Assembly (NCBI GenBank): GCA_963082975.1
Contig: OY720346.1
Location: 45,857,296 to 45,921,295, forward strand
Length of the DNA stretch: 64,000 nt
Source of the DNA: Labia minor
Lineage: Eukaryota > Arthropoda > Insecta > Dermaptera > Spongiphoridae
Direction: 5' to 3'
Part shown: positions 12,088-22,172 of the stretch, one piece after another
Numbering within the stretch: the stretch's first letter is position 1
Layout of the letters: each line of letters starts with the position of its first letter
The notes under the pieces: generated by a model
The model's input: the letters and a program-made list of their open reading frames with translations, nothing else
Database searches by the model: none
What the model was told of the DNA's origin: nothing
Position numbers and translations under genes: made by a program

Positions 12088-12510
12088 TCCTTCTTACAAA
12101 TATTCACCTTCTTCGGTTCTTGAGTCAGGTTCTCATGTATTATATTGGAACCGCCCAATAATAACAGATAAAACCATTGATCACAATCGCCCGGACATAC
12201 TGTTAATAGACAAAAAACAAAAGACGGCCACTATTATAGACATCGGTGTTTCCCTAACTCACAACATCTTGAAAACGGAGGGAGAGAAGATAGGAAAATA
12301 TTTAAATCTAGCGATGGAACTGAAGTCACTATGGAAACTCATAAGTGTTAATATTGTCCCTATAATAATTTCGACGGAATGAGTGTCATCAGTAAAACTT
12401 AAAGAAAACATCAAAGTGTTAGGGCTACCAGATGGACTTACAACTCCCATCCAGAAAGCAGTGGTAGTGCAAACATGCCACATTATTAGAAAGGTCCTAA
12501 TGCTATAAAG
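12088..12510 (+). pseudogene. C-terminal restriction-like endonuclease region of R4-like element
   Basis: It reads KYSPSSVLESGSHVLYWNRP, then DKTIDHNRPDILLIDKKQKT, ATIIDIGVSLTHNILKTEGE, and after one in-frame TGA (after IIISTE) continues LKENIKVLGLPDGLTTPIQK and a CHIIRKVL terminus. The PD...D pair is the catalytic core of the REL endonuclease in R2/R4 elements, which nicks target DNA to prime reverse transcription. It is directly comparable with the second copy at 20.6-21.0 kb. Confidence 0.7.
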
Positions 12511-12595
12511 AATTTGAAATAAGGGTGTTGTGGGTCAGGGTGAAATCCCTCTCCGCCTCCCCCCCCCTTGAGCCTAATAAATAAATATAAAATTA

Positions 12596-13511
12596 AATCT
12601 AACTAAATAATTATGATATACAGGTTAACTAAGATCATTAATTTTTTGTCTTATTATTTATTTTAAGATATTAATAATTTTATTTATTTATTTGTTGTAT
12701 AATACAATATACCTTTGCTCTTTATACTATGGTTACCCCTTTTTATATTATTCAATGATTCTTATATAAATGTAATTTGCAATTCGAAATCTGTAAATTA
12801 TTTTTATAAATTCTTAATTTTTTTAAATTAGAAGACCACATTTGATTATTAACTATTAAAAAATTTACGACACCTATAAAAATAATGTGTTTAATGAACA
12901 AATTAAAAATTTTATTAAAAACAATTACTTTAACATGTAAAACACTGTAATAGAAAAAAAAAATCAAAAAATCAATATTATTTTTTATTTATTGTGTATT
13001 GACTCTTTGGAATCACTCAAAGCTCCATCATCGGTATCTTCTTCCGGTCGAGTACTGGTGGCAAATTATTTCCTAGGCAGAATTTTTCGTAATCGTCTAC
13101 TCCGTAGATTCAATTGCACTTTTTCCACACACAATCATTGCTATATGAGCTCTCCAAATATAATGATTATGCGACTTAAGTGTGAAGTTGTATTCGAAAA
13201 AATATAATTAAATCCTCTGGCAAAGAAAACGAAATGACTTTTCGAACAACCTAATATTTGTCTGAAAACGAAAAGTCATAATATTCTTATACAATTACTC
13301 TTTACTAATAAATAACTTAAATATTTTTAAATATTTCAACAAATTCTTTCATATATTTTAATATTTATTTATTTTATTTAATTATTAAAATATCAAAATG
13401 CCCAAATTAAAAATGTATTTCATTTTTATTTTGAAATAAAAAATAGATATGTTTTTAGTAGTTATAATAAAAATTAATTAGGTACAAAAGTGTATCTAAA
13501 TATATAATATA
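12596..13511. other. AT-rich stretch with a possible coding remnant at 12995-13210
   Basis: Within 12995-13210 composition is more balanced. On the minus strand a frame ends with RPEEDTDDGALSDSKESIHN followed by TAA, but it is open only briefly upstream. Near 13225-13280 are partly inverted GAAAACGAAATGACTTTTCG / GAAAACGAAAAGTCAT sequences, suggesting a decayed transposon. No family was identified. Confidence 0.3.
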
Positions 13512-13737
13512 CTAGCTGCTCAGAGCGCCTTCGGCGCTCTTCACACCTAGACGGGGGCTCCGCCCCCTGTACCCCCGAGTTGTACATAGTATTTGGTGGT
13601 TGAAAGTATTAAAAGGTTTTCATCCATTTTGTTTCAATCAGTATATTACATAAAACATTCATTTCTTTTTGTGTTCTTATTTAAAAAATATATTTTAATT
13701 TAATCACTATATTAATTATATATATTATTATTGTATA

Positions 13738-14700
13738 TGTTATATCTATCTACCTATGTGGCTCAAAGATACTCTAAAGTTCTTAGCCGCAACAACCACA
13801 TTTCTCCAAGTGTCCCTATCCTGAGCCCTTGTTCCATCTCTCTTACGTCCCTTCCTACGCGTCATTGGTTTTTCAAGCGGACGTTTTCCAATCGGTCTTC
13901 CCACCAATATCTTTTTCCTCTCCCATTCTAGCCACGTGCCCTGCCTATCGCAGCTTTTTCCCTTTTATAACCCTAACTATTTCTGAAGATGCAGAGAGGC
14001 CATGCAATTTCTTGTTATACAGTCTCCCTCATACCCGGTGACCTCATCTTTCTTTGGCCAATAAATGCAGGGAAGAATCCTATTCTCAAATACTCTGAAT
14101 CTACTCTCATCTCCAAGGGTCATAGACCATGCCCTCCACCCATATAATGCAACAGGCAAAATAATCTTTATATATATATTCCCTTTGATAATAATTTTGA
14201 AGAGATAAGCCTCTTTATTGCAGATAACAGGCGTTTCCCGATTGCAACCCCGATTTAAATTCTTCTCAAATATTTTATACATATTCAAATTCTACATTTT
14301 GTATCTTAAGATTTTGTATGTTAATACTCTTCCTCTTTGTTACTAAATATTTTTTCTTATCACTATTAATTTCAAACCTCCATTAAATTTTCCTCGCTAT
14401 CTGTAATTGAAATTGCCGAATCTCCTATTATATTTAAGTCGTCTGAGTAACCTAATATTTTACAATTGATTTCCGCATCTTATTCTTTCTTTACTACCTT
14501 CAAGAGAAATTTGAAGATTGAAAATTTGAAAAAGTTTATCCGGATCTATTGAGTCATGCGTATGTTTTACTAAAGTCTACAAATAATTAGTGAACAGAAA
14601 TATTGAATTCGCGGTTTTTTTCCTAATATCTGTCATAATGAAAATATCTTAATTAATGTTGGTCGATTTGGCCTGAACCCGCAATGATATCTCCTAATAT
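13738..14700 (-). pseudogene. RTE-like RT remnant carried inside the Helitron
   Basis: Minus-strand pieces include YHCGFRPNRPT and NREFNISVH, LFVDFSKTYA (RT palm FIDFxKAYDS motif), then IYIKIILPVALYGWRAWSMT, LGDESRFRVFENRILPCIYW and PKKDEVTG. Near 13760-13830 it ends in RDTWRN...AAKNFRV and a GGTAGATAGATA tail. Frames are broken many times. The order from QCGFRP to the C-terminal end shows it was a contiguous 3' part of an RTE-like LINE, including its tail, rather than a random exon capture. Confidence 0.75.
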
Positions 14701-16230
14701 TTCCTCCGCCTATGGTTCTTAAGTATTGTATATATTATAATAGTGAAATAGAGTATAATATTTCTTGATCATTACATTTTGGTATTTTATTTTCATTGCT
14801 AGATTATTATTGAATATTTTTAATTATAATGAAACTTGAGAAAATGCAAAAATAGAGACTTGAGACAATTTATAAAAATTAACGGTATAAAACTATAGAT
14901 AAATGACCAATATATACATTCATTAATAGTATTAATTTAAATTAATTGATTTATTTGTTTTTTTTATTATTAAGTTCATTTATTAATTTTTTTAGATCAT
15001 AGTTATTTTCCTTAAAAGAAACTTAAATTCTGTGGTGCTAGGGGATTTGAAAATTATTCGTCGCAATATGAAGATTTCGCTTACAGTTACTGTCATGTCC
15101 GACCTCCATCCAACAGTTATTTTCTGTTAAGTTTTTTGCTTCTCTTAATCATGTGATCTATATATTTAATTTTTTTTGATTCATTATAATAAAATTTAAA
15201 CAAATAAAAATTTTTACTTTGTTAATTTATATAAATTTCAATATACTTAAACTGATTGTGAGTGATACGCTTAGCCAATACTCTGAATAATTTGTGTACA
15301 AAAATATTGAATGTTCTTAGCGAGATTTGATATAATGTTGTACGATTTGTCCTAAATCTGAATTAGAAGAAAATTATAAATTGCATTAAAATGAGACCTT
15401 TTAGAATAAATTATTTAATTGAAATGATATTTAAATATAAGAATTTAAAAAAATATTATATTCTTTGTTTGGAAATTGTTATTTAATTATGTGCAACATG
15501 ATTCGACTTGCACAGAGCATCGTTATTTTTTATTAATAACACATAATAAAAATGAATCTTTTAAACATAATAAATAAAAAAGACATTTTAATAAATTTAA
15601 AAAATATACCCAATTTAAAAATGTCAAAAATTTAAAACAACTTTATATCATCATATTTTAATTTTTATATAATATATATATATATTTAGTAATTAATAAT
15701 AGAGTAATTAAATTAAAATAAAAAACAAAGATAATATAATTCAGTCATTTTAATTCAGGTTAAATAATATTTTTTTTTATTATTCAATGATAAAATTTAT
15801 ATATTATTATATATATATTATAGAAAAGAAGAAATATTCAATTAAATAAAAAATAATTTAAGATAAAAATATGATCTAATAAATATTTTAATTAAATTGA
15901 GAACTTTTAGAATAAATTATTTAATTGAATTGATATTTGTATATTAGAATTTAAAATAAAAAGGGAAATATTATAATAATTCTTCGATTGGGAATCTCTA
16001 TGATAATTCATTGTTTGAAATGATTCCGCTAGGCCGACAGTGAGCCGCGAGCTGCTCTTGAATGAACAACACGGAGAATTATATAAACTTTAAAAAATTA
16101 ATTTCTGCGGTTATTGATAAGATATTAATAAAATTTATAGCCTATGTTACTCTAGAGGTATATAAGAATATTGTGATGTAATTTCAAAGAAATCGGTTCA
16201 GCCAATTCTGAGTCTATAAAATAGTAATTT

Positions 16231-16234
16231 TCCG

Positions 16235-16309
<75 letters not shown>

Positions 16310-16310
16310 G
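16231..16310. repeat. (CAGA)n microsatellite in Helitron 5' region
   Basis: About twenty uninterrupted GACA units. The same position in the related Helitron at 48.2 kb has only a handful of units, so the array varies in length among family members. Confidence 0.9.
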
Positions 16311-16423
16311 TGAAAAATTCTAAAGTCACTTTTGGATTCTAGAGGTCATGAAACGCGAAGATATGCAAAAATTTTTAAATTCTGAGCAATGTGCAGACAA
16401 AAACCTTTTTTTATATATATAGA

Positions 16424-17809
16424 TAAAGTATTTTGTAATTTAGCATTCTTTAAGCTCTTCTTCATATCAAATCTGTTTTTTATTTTATTTTAAAATTTTA
16501 GGTTTATTATTATTATATTTAGGTTATATTATTATTATATTGCTTATATATAAAACTTTATCGTGCATTTAAAAGAGTTTCGATTAATTTTCTTTAATTT
16601 GTGATAAATAACAATCAGTCAGAACCTGCCCCTGTCATTGGATTAATTCATGTCATTATTATCTATCCTTTTTTTATAATTGAACTATCTAGTTTTCAAG
16701 GATTTTTATTTATTTATTTATTTTTGTTTCAATGTCAAGTTTATAAATATTTAAAGAAATCAGCAACATTATTTTCTGGTTCAGATGTTGTTTTTTCTTT
16801 GATAGAATCTCTCTTATCTCAATGTCCATTTGACGTTGCTGGTAGAAGCTTTTATTTATTTATTTTATTTAATCCTACTAGTTGATAAGATTTGATAGAT
16901 GTCGTTACGTTTATGCGATGGATTGGTATGACGTGAACGTCGATTTCCACTTTCTTTCCTCTAGCAAACTGAAAGGGGGACAATGAAAGGAATAGTCCGA
17001 GACAAGGTCTCCAAGCAAGTAAATCCAATTCAACATCAAAACACACACATCAACTCATGCGCAGACTTTCACCTCAATTGAAATGAAAAACAAATCCTTC
17101 CCAAAAAAAATATTAAATTTTTATTTATTAAAAATAAAAGGATAAATGTTTAAATTGAAAAAAGAAATAAAATATTTATAAATATAATTTAAAGGTGTGA
17201 AGAGTGGTGAAAGGAGGGGGGGAGAGGAAGAGGTTAAAATAAAACGCGTCTGTGTTGGTTAAATTGCCCAGAGAGAAATGAAAATCGGAGAATTCTAAAT
17301 GCTTTTTTATTTTAATTATTAAAATTTTCAAATTAAAAGAAACTTTTCTTTCATTATAAAATCATATTACATTTTCCTCTTCGTCTTCTTCTTTTTTATA
17401 TATCTCTCTTGGGATTATGATTTTATAAAGTATGTATCTTTATTATATTTAAATGGTATATCTTTAAAATTAATAAGCTCCGATAGAACATTTGGCTAAT
17501 AGGCGTATATTTTTATAAAGAAGATTTGTATATCACTAAAAGTGTGACATTGAACAACTTTTAAACTTGTTAAGCTATTGCTATATTATGTATGTAAGTA
17601 TATAGTGAATGAATATAATGGAATACTATTTTCATTTGAAATTAATGAAATCCTTTAACCTCAATGTGAATTTATTCCAAATAAAGCATCTTTATAATTT
17701 TTTCTAGAATTTCTAGATTAAATTCATTTAATATATACTGTCATTGAATATCTAGTATAATATATTAAAATTTAATATTATATAATATTCTATAGATATA
17801 CATATATGG
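16424..17809. other. AT-rich stretch, nothing firmly recognised
   Basis: 16600-17060 is slightly less A/T-rich and has a 94-codon plus-strand ORF without recognisable domains and with runs of F/L/I. 17195-17260 holds a purine-rich run. No gene or repeat family was assigned. Confidence 0.35.
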
Positions 17810-17952
17810 ATGGTATTAAAGATCTCAAATATTCTTGACTGTTGCAACAACTTCATTCCTCCAGCCATCTTTATCCTGCTCCACTACCCTTCATCTAACT
17901 CTTTAAAATTCTTGGTCTGTTTCTCCTCCTCCCCACTCTAGGATTTCCAATT

Positions 17953-18819
17953 CAGTGATTCTCAAACACTGTGCCGCGGAACTTTAGTGTGCCGCGAGAT
18001 TACGAAGCTCTTAAACTTTTTTTCTAAATTTTCCAATTTGGTTCTAAAAAAAAAAAACGTTTTTGGGTCCACTTTTTTCAATATGGTAAACTTTTACACT
18101 TATATTTTTACTATCTCGCCAGAGATAGTATTGCGATCATGAAAATTTTCGATGTTGAGATTTTGATGTTTTTATACGTTTTGAAGGTTCCTGAATCATT
18201 TTCACTAAGGTTGAGAAAAATGTCTGTGTGTGTGTGTGTATGTGTGTATGTGTGTATGTGTGTATGTGTGTGTGTATGTATGTAGGCAAGATTACGCAAA
18301 AACGGTTTGAGCTAGAATGATGAAATTTGGTACATGGACATTATTCAAAATTCATAGTTTTCTATCAACTTTTGAGAAATGTAGCTCAACCGGAAGAGGG
18401 TCATTACCTACAACGTTTTGATTTTTTTTCCTCTAAAGTGACCGTAAAAATAAAGATATATGTTTGATAATTTTTCACATGATTAATAATTATATAAAAC
18501 TGCTATATATAGAATTTCAGCTTGATTGATTCGCTGAAATTACCAGAATTAATTTTTTAACACTGAAAATCTCACGCGTCAACACGTGACGTGGTGCCAT
18601 CAACAAAAAGCCAAACATGCGCTGGTTTAATATTTATTATTTATTATTTATAATTTATAATTAATTAAATTTAATTTAAATATAATATATTATGTTATTT
18701 AATCCAATTCAAATTGCGAGATAGTCGAGTGGAGACACTCCAGCTAATTCTTAGTGTGCTGCCAAATTTTTAAACCGTTAAGAGTGTGCCGCTGTAAAAA
18801 AAAAGGTTGAGAATCACTG
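17953..18819. mobile_element. hAT-type MITE, itself interrupted by a family Y element
   Basis: Left end CAGTGATTCTCAAACACTGT and right end (reverse complement) CAGTGATTCTCAACC. The subterminal parts share GTGCCGC(GG/TG) motifs. The 8 bases at each side are TTCCAATT and ATTTATTC, so the target duplication is not evident and may have decayed. Without the nested Y element at 18110-18749 the MITE is about 225 bp. Confidence 0.7.
18110..18749 (+). mobile_element. Family Y element (HINE-like), full length, nested in hAT MITE
   Basis: It starts ACTATCTCGCCAGAGATAG directly after a T run and has a GT/GTAT microsatellite near 18222-18285. It ends with the inverted copy GCGAGATAGT, a hairpin GAGTG-GAGA-CACTC, and then CAGCTAATT. 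This asymmetric arrangement (10-bp inverted repeat at the 5' tip and subterminal at the 3' side, followed by a hairpin) matches Helentron-associated elements. There is no coding capacity. Confidence 0.75.
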
Positions 18820-18990
18820 ATTTATTCCCTTAAATAAATTTTACTTCTAACTTCTAATCTTTCTTCTTCCATTCAAGCTTAATCTCTCCCACCCATTTTA
18901 ACTTTCTCCATTTTATAACTCTTTCTATTATTGGTAATACTTCTCTTCATTATCTAATCTCCATCATTCCTTACTAATATGATTCAATTT

Positions 18991-18997
18991 CGGCACC

Positions 18998-19032
<35 letters not shown>

Positions 19033-19400
19033 GTAGAAGGGAATTTTTTTTGAAAACTTATTTGTTATATTTACTGTGACCAAACATACAAATACACCCA
19101 TACAAACATAAATGATAAAATAATATATTTATAAATATATTTTAAGTGTAATTATTTTAAACAATAAATATGAAAAGATTGTTTTTTTCCTGAAAAATAA
19201 GATAAGCATTATCTAATTCCAATTTTAATTTTAATTCTCCCCTAAATTATTCATCCTCCATAAGTGATTATAAATACTTCCTAATTATTTAAATTTATTT
19301 AAATTTCAAGTAAGAATTAATATTATTTTTTTCCTACTAATTATTTCTTTTAACATGAAACTTGGGCAAGAATAAAATTTTATTTACCAAATATATATAT
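18991..19400. other. AT-rich spacer with TA microsatellite
   Basis: A TA run lies at about 19000-19035. Nothing else was recognised. Confidence 0.4.
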
Positions 19401-19407
19401 ATATATA

Positions 19408-19697
19408 TTATCAGATTTATCAGGGATATAATCACGTATTTTTGTGAGATTGTTTTCTCGACGTTTCGGCACCCATTTTGGCGCCATTTTCTACAGCAAC
19501 GCAGTGAGTACAAAACCACCCAACCTATCAACTCAAAATCCCGATATTAACCCTTGGTCACACAGACTAAGACCCAGAATCCCAAAAATATTCCCACCTA
19601 AATAATCTCTTGAAAATGGCGCCAAAATGGGTGCCGAAACGTCGAGAAAACAAAAATACGTGATAATATCCCTGATAAATCTGATAATAATAATAAC
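19408..19697. repeat. Palindromic repeat with paired GAAACGTC hairpins (Penelope-like/ribozyme-like family), copy 2
   Basis: The arms 19408-19491 and 19610-19697 are near-perfect inverted repeats. Each contains ATGGCGCC, AAAATG, GGTGCCGAAACGTCGAG, which folds as a 6-bp stem (GGCGCC with GGTGCC), and then TACGTGAT..ATCCCTGATAAATCTG. The spacer holds TTGGTCACACAGACTAAGAC, which is shared (reverse) with copies at 9.3 and 45.1 kb. Arrays of terminal repeats in head-to-head orientation and a stem-GAAAC motif are features of Penelope-like elements, whose termini carry hammerhead ribozymes. The hammerhead core here is not canonical (TTGAAAA instead of CUGANGA). Confidence 0.55.
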
Positions 19698-20572
19698 ATT
19701 CACGGAAACCTAAACCAACATATATATAATGTAAAAACGAATATATATATAATATAACTGAAACTTTAAAAATTAATTCCATTAATAAATGATTTTATTA
19801 TTAATATTATTTATTTTTATTTTATTTAAAACAATCCTTTATAAAAAATTTTGACTGAAATTGTTTTGTTTCTTTTTTTATTAAATGATTTTAGTCCTCT
19901 AAAGAGAAAGTATCTTAGGCTAGATCATTTATTATCAGTTCTCTTTCCTGTTCCTGAATAAATGAAAGTAATGTAAAATAGAGAGAGAAAGAATGAGAGA
20001 GAGAGAGAAAGAGAGAAATGGAATTCAATGTACAAAATATGAGCCACTTCTGTTCCAAAATTCAACCGCAGTTTATGATCTGTCAGAGACGGGTCATAAA
20101 TATACATAAAGTCATATAGGTATATGTATATATATTAAATGACAAAAAATATACATTCTATTTGTATTGCCTGTACCATCCATTGCCCCCTCGTCCTTAC
20201 TCATTTTATTTGACAGTTTTATTTTCTCATAATTCAAATTTCGAATAATTAATAATATAAAAAGGGGGGTATATATATATATAGAATATACAACAAAATT
20301 GAAGATTAGATAATTATTTTTTATTTGTGAAATATATTCCTATTATTTATATAATGTTAATATATATTTATTATTTATTTAATATGTATGAATATAATGT
20401 ATTTAATTTGTTTGGATATCAAATATTTGAGATCACTCAATAAATTAAAAGCATTATTAACGGTTCCTGTTAACGGAAATAAGCGAAGCGTGTATTTAAG
20501 GGATTTTCATGCTTCCTATCAACACCTTTTAAGAGTGATTTAATTATTAACTAAAGAATTTCTATGAATTTT
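19698..20572. other. AT-rich stretch with a GAGA tract
   Basis: A purine tract (GAGAGAGAGAGAAAGAGAG) lies near 19980-20015 and TA runs near 20270. No gene was recognised. Confidence 0.4.
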
Positions 20573-21120
20573 AAACAATACAATAATAATAATAATAATA
20601 ATAACACAGCACCAGTCCTAGAGAAATCCAACATCATCCTTTACTGGGACAGACCTATATTCACCGACAAGTCAATTGATTACAACAGACCTGATATCCT
20701 TCTCATAAACAACAACACATGCACAGCCACAATAGTAGAAATAGGAGTCCCTCTCACACATAATCTCAATAAGATCGAGATAGAGAAAATACAGAAATAT
20801 GAGGAACTCGCTTTTCAGCTGAAAAACATATGGAAGCTCGACCACGTATTGTCCATTACTGATATCTGCAGAGGGAGTTGTCTCCAAGACCTTCCATTTT
20901 AATATTGAGAAACTTCAACTTAATACAAACATCTTTACGAATGGCCAAAGAGCGATTTTATTACAAACTTGCCATATCGTACGAAAGTTTCTCAATTAAA
21001 AAGCACACCAGCACATGTGGGCCAGGGTGAATTCCCTTTCCACATCGACCGAGCCTAATCCCAATAACATCTCAGGGATAGGTCAATATTTCCGGCACCA
21101 ATGCTGAGAAAGTTATATGT
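20573..21120 (+). mobile_element. R4/Dong-like retrotransposon, 5'-truncated 3' end in TAA repeat
   Basis: Directly after a run of AAT units (about 20580-20604) the frame reads VLEKSNIILYWDRPIFTDKS, YNRPDILLINNNTCTATIVE, IGVPLTHNLNKIEIEKIQKY, EELAFQLKNIWKLDHVLSIT. A one-base frame change near 20865 is needed to continue SAEGVVSKTFHFNIEKLQLN and CHIVRKFLN, where it stops. This is the C-terminal endonuclease region of the same family as the 10.7 kb element. The 3' UTR (CACATGTGGGCCAGGGTGAA) matches that copy. The 3' edge, near 21115, is followed by another AATAATAATAAT run. Confidence 0.75.
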
Positions 21121-21199
21121 ATGTATAATAATAATAATGATAATATTTATTAAAATTCTATGAAACTAAACTTTATTTTTATATTAGCTTGGAGAATCC

Positions 21200-21556
21200 C
21201 TATGACAGGGATGACGAACCTATGGTACGTTTGAAAATTTTGGTGGTACACATGACAAGATTATTTTTTTAATAATTATAACTTTTTTCAATAGAAATGT
21301 ATTAAAATTGAACAATCCAGAGTAAAATTATAATTTATGAAATTTGTAGTCATTTATTTATCTATCTTAATAGATTAAACCGGCAAATTTTACATTATAT
21401 TACTGAAATGTCGTTTGAATTCCCTCGTAGTTTAAAAACATCCATGATAAATACAGTGTATGCAGTTTAGTGTTTGAACTTCTGTTAATGTCAATGTTGC
21501 CGTACAAATCGTCTTGTTCTGGATTTAAAATTTTTTCTAAATCTTCACCTTTCATG
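21200..21556. repeat. hAT-like end and Helitron debris
   Basis: Near 21205, CAGGGATGACGAACCTATGG(T)ACG resembles a hAT terminal motif (CAGGG..AACCTATGGCACG), but no partner end is visible, so this is a fragment. Sequence from about 21540 (TTTCATGACCTAGAG) belongs to a degraded Helitron 5' region that continues after the MITE. Confidence 0.35.
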
Positions 21557-21564
21557 ACCTAGAG

Positions 21565-21758
21565 CAGTGCTCCGCAACCGGTGTGACGCGGCACACTGGT
21601 TTGCCTTAAAGGAGATACATGAATATAAGAAATTTATATTTTTTTGATTTATAATTATATTATATGCGGATTTCTAAGTTTCATTTGATCGCGGCGGCAC
21701 ACCTGTATCTCCTTTAAGGCAAACCAGTGTGCCGCGTCACACCGGTTGCGGAGCACTG
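21565..21758. mobile_element. Foldback hAT-type MITE, 194 bp, perfect 8-bp duplication
   Basis: The two ends are inverted copies over more than 50 bases starting CAGTGCTCCGCAACCGGTGT. The flanks at 21557-21564 and 21759-21766 are both ACCTAGAG. The interior is A/T-rich with no ORF. The near-identity of the arms and the perfect duplication point to a recent insertion. Its host sequence (CATGACCTAGAGAATCCAAA) is the Helitron-type segment that reads CATGACCTCTAG.ATCCAAAA in better preserved copies. Confidence 0.9.
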
Positions 21759-21766
21759 ACCTAGAG

Positions 21767-21985
21767 AATCCAAATTTGACTTTTCATGTCTGTCATTCTA
21801 TTTGTCTCTTTGTCTGAAAATTGTGAAGTTATAAACTCAAAATTGGGTGAGCCGATTACAATAAAATATTACCAGAATATTCTTATATACTCTTATTTTA
21901 ATATATCCTGTAAATTTTATCAATACTTATTAAAAATAACAATCCTGAGAATAAGAAGTTTTATAATTAATGAGTGAGACGGAAA
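21767..21985 (+). repeat. Degraded Helitron 5' region
   Basis: It contains TTTTCATGTCTGTC, TAAACTCAAAATTGGGTGAG and ATATACTCTTATTTTAATAT blocks. These align in order with the 5' region of the Helitrons at 16.3 and 48.2 kb (TCTGTC tract, GACTCAGAATTGGCTGAACC, TATAC-CTC). Termini are lost. Confidence 0.5.
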
Positions 21986-22074
21986 GTGGAATCTCTTGGC
22001 TTTTATGTGAAAACATGGACTACTGTTTATTTTCTTGTTTTTAACATTTTTATATTTATATGTGTTTGATTTTT

Positions 22075-22172
22075 GTGCAATTTTGTTAAGCTGTGCGAAA
22101 TTATGAAATTGTATAATTTTGTATGCCGGATTAGGCAAAGACAAATAAATATTTATTATTATTATTATTATT
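22075..22172 (+). repeat. 3' tail of an unidentified non-LTR retroelement
   Basis: TGTATGCCGGATTAGGCAAA is followed by a TATTTATTATTATTATT run. This form (short unique 3' UTR end plus simple repeat) is typical of a LINE 3' terminus. No coding part is attached. Confidence 0.4.

Larger units (their letters stand above)
10680..12595 (+). mobile_element. R4/Dong-like non-LTR retrotransposon, internally deleted (reverse transcriptase core missing)
   Basis: A GC-richer head (10683-10892) with a 69-codon ORF is followed by one long reading frame from 10893 (MDKVSQYRDDPLPGWRFK) to 12087, broken only by a TAG near 11035 and a TAG at 11473-11475. It ends in the N-terminal edge of the reverse transcriptase: YWESIWSHSVQANLEARWIQ, then MNWKAAGPDHIQKF and EPQCLPQFLI. 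The sequence then jumps at about 12088 to the C-terminal region YWNRPIITDKTIDHNRPDIL, whose RPDILLID..ATIIDIG has the PD-X(12-14)-D pattern of the restriction-like endonuclease of R2/R4 elements. The catalytic RT motifs between these parts are absent. The 3' end runs GAGCCTAATAAATAAA. It is therefore a non-autonomous deletion derivative. Confidence 0.78.
13512..16423 (-). mobile_element. Helitron, 2.9 kb, non-autonomous, with both termini
   Basis: In Helitron orientation (minus) the 5' end is TCTATATATATAAAAAAAGG at 16423 and the 3' end is hairpin GAGCGCCGAAGGCGCTC then TGAGCAGCTAG at 13512. The flanks are A (before TC) and T (after CTAG), the A^T target of Helitrons with no target duplication. 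A second GC hairpin (GGGGGC..GCCCCC) lies just upstream of the terminal one. The interior contains a CAGA/GACA microsatellite (about 16230-16310) near the 5' end, A/T-rich filler and an RTE-like reverse transcriptase corpse (about 13738-14700). There are no Rep or helicase coding sequences, so it depends on another element's proteins. Confidence 0.85.
17810..18990 (-). pseudogene. RTE-like RT C-terminal remnant interrupted by a MITE
   Basis: 17815-17950 and 18825-18990 both resemble, on the minus strand, the 3' segment of the RTE-like elements in the window (the CCATTTTATAACTCTTTCTA block corresponds to CCCTTTTATAACCCTAACTA in the 13.9 kb copy). The two halves are separated by the hAT MITE at 17953-18819. 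Heavily diverged, with no open frame. Confidence 0.5.

Noticed and set aside
12995-13210. Minus-strand peptide ending RPEEDTDDGALSDSKESIHN considered as a gene end
   Set aside because: Open only over a short stretch, with no splice site or homologous domain; kept only as a possible remnant.
16231-16310. Regular repeat considered as a CRISPR-like array
   Set aside because: It is a plain tetranucleotide microsatellite without spacers, in a eukaryotic Helitron.
19408-19697. Considered as a canonical hammerhead ribozyme
   Set aside because: The CUGANGA half of the core is not matched (TTGAAAA or TAGAAAA), so only a resemblance is claimed.
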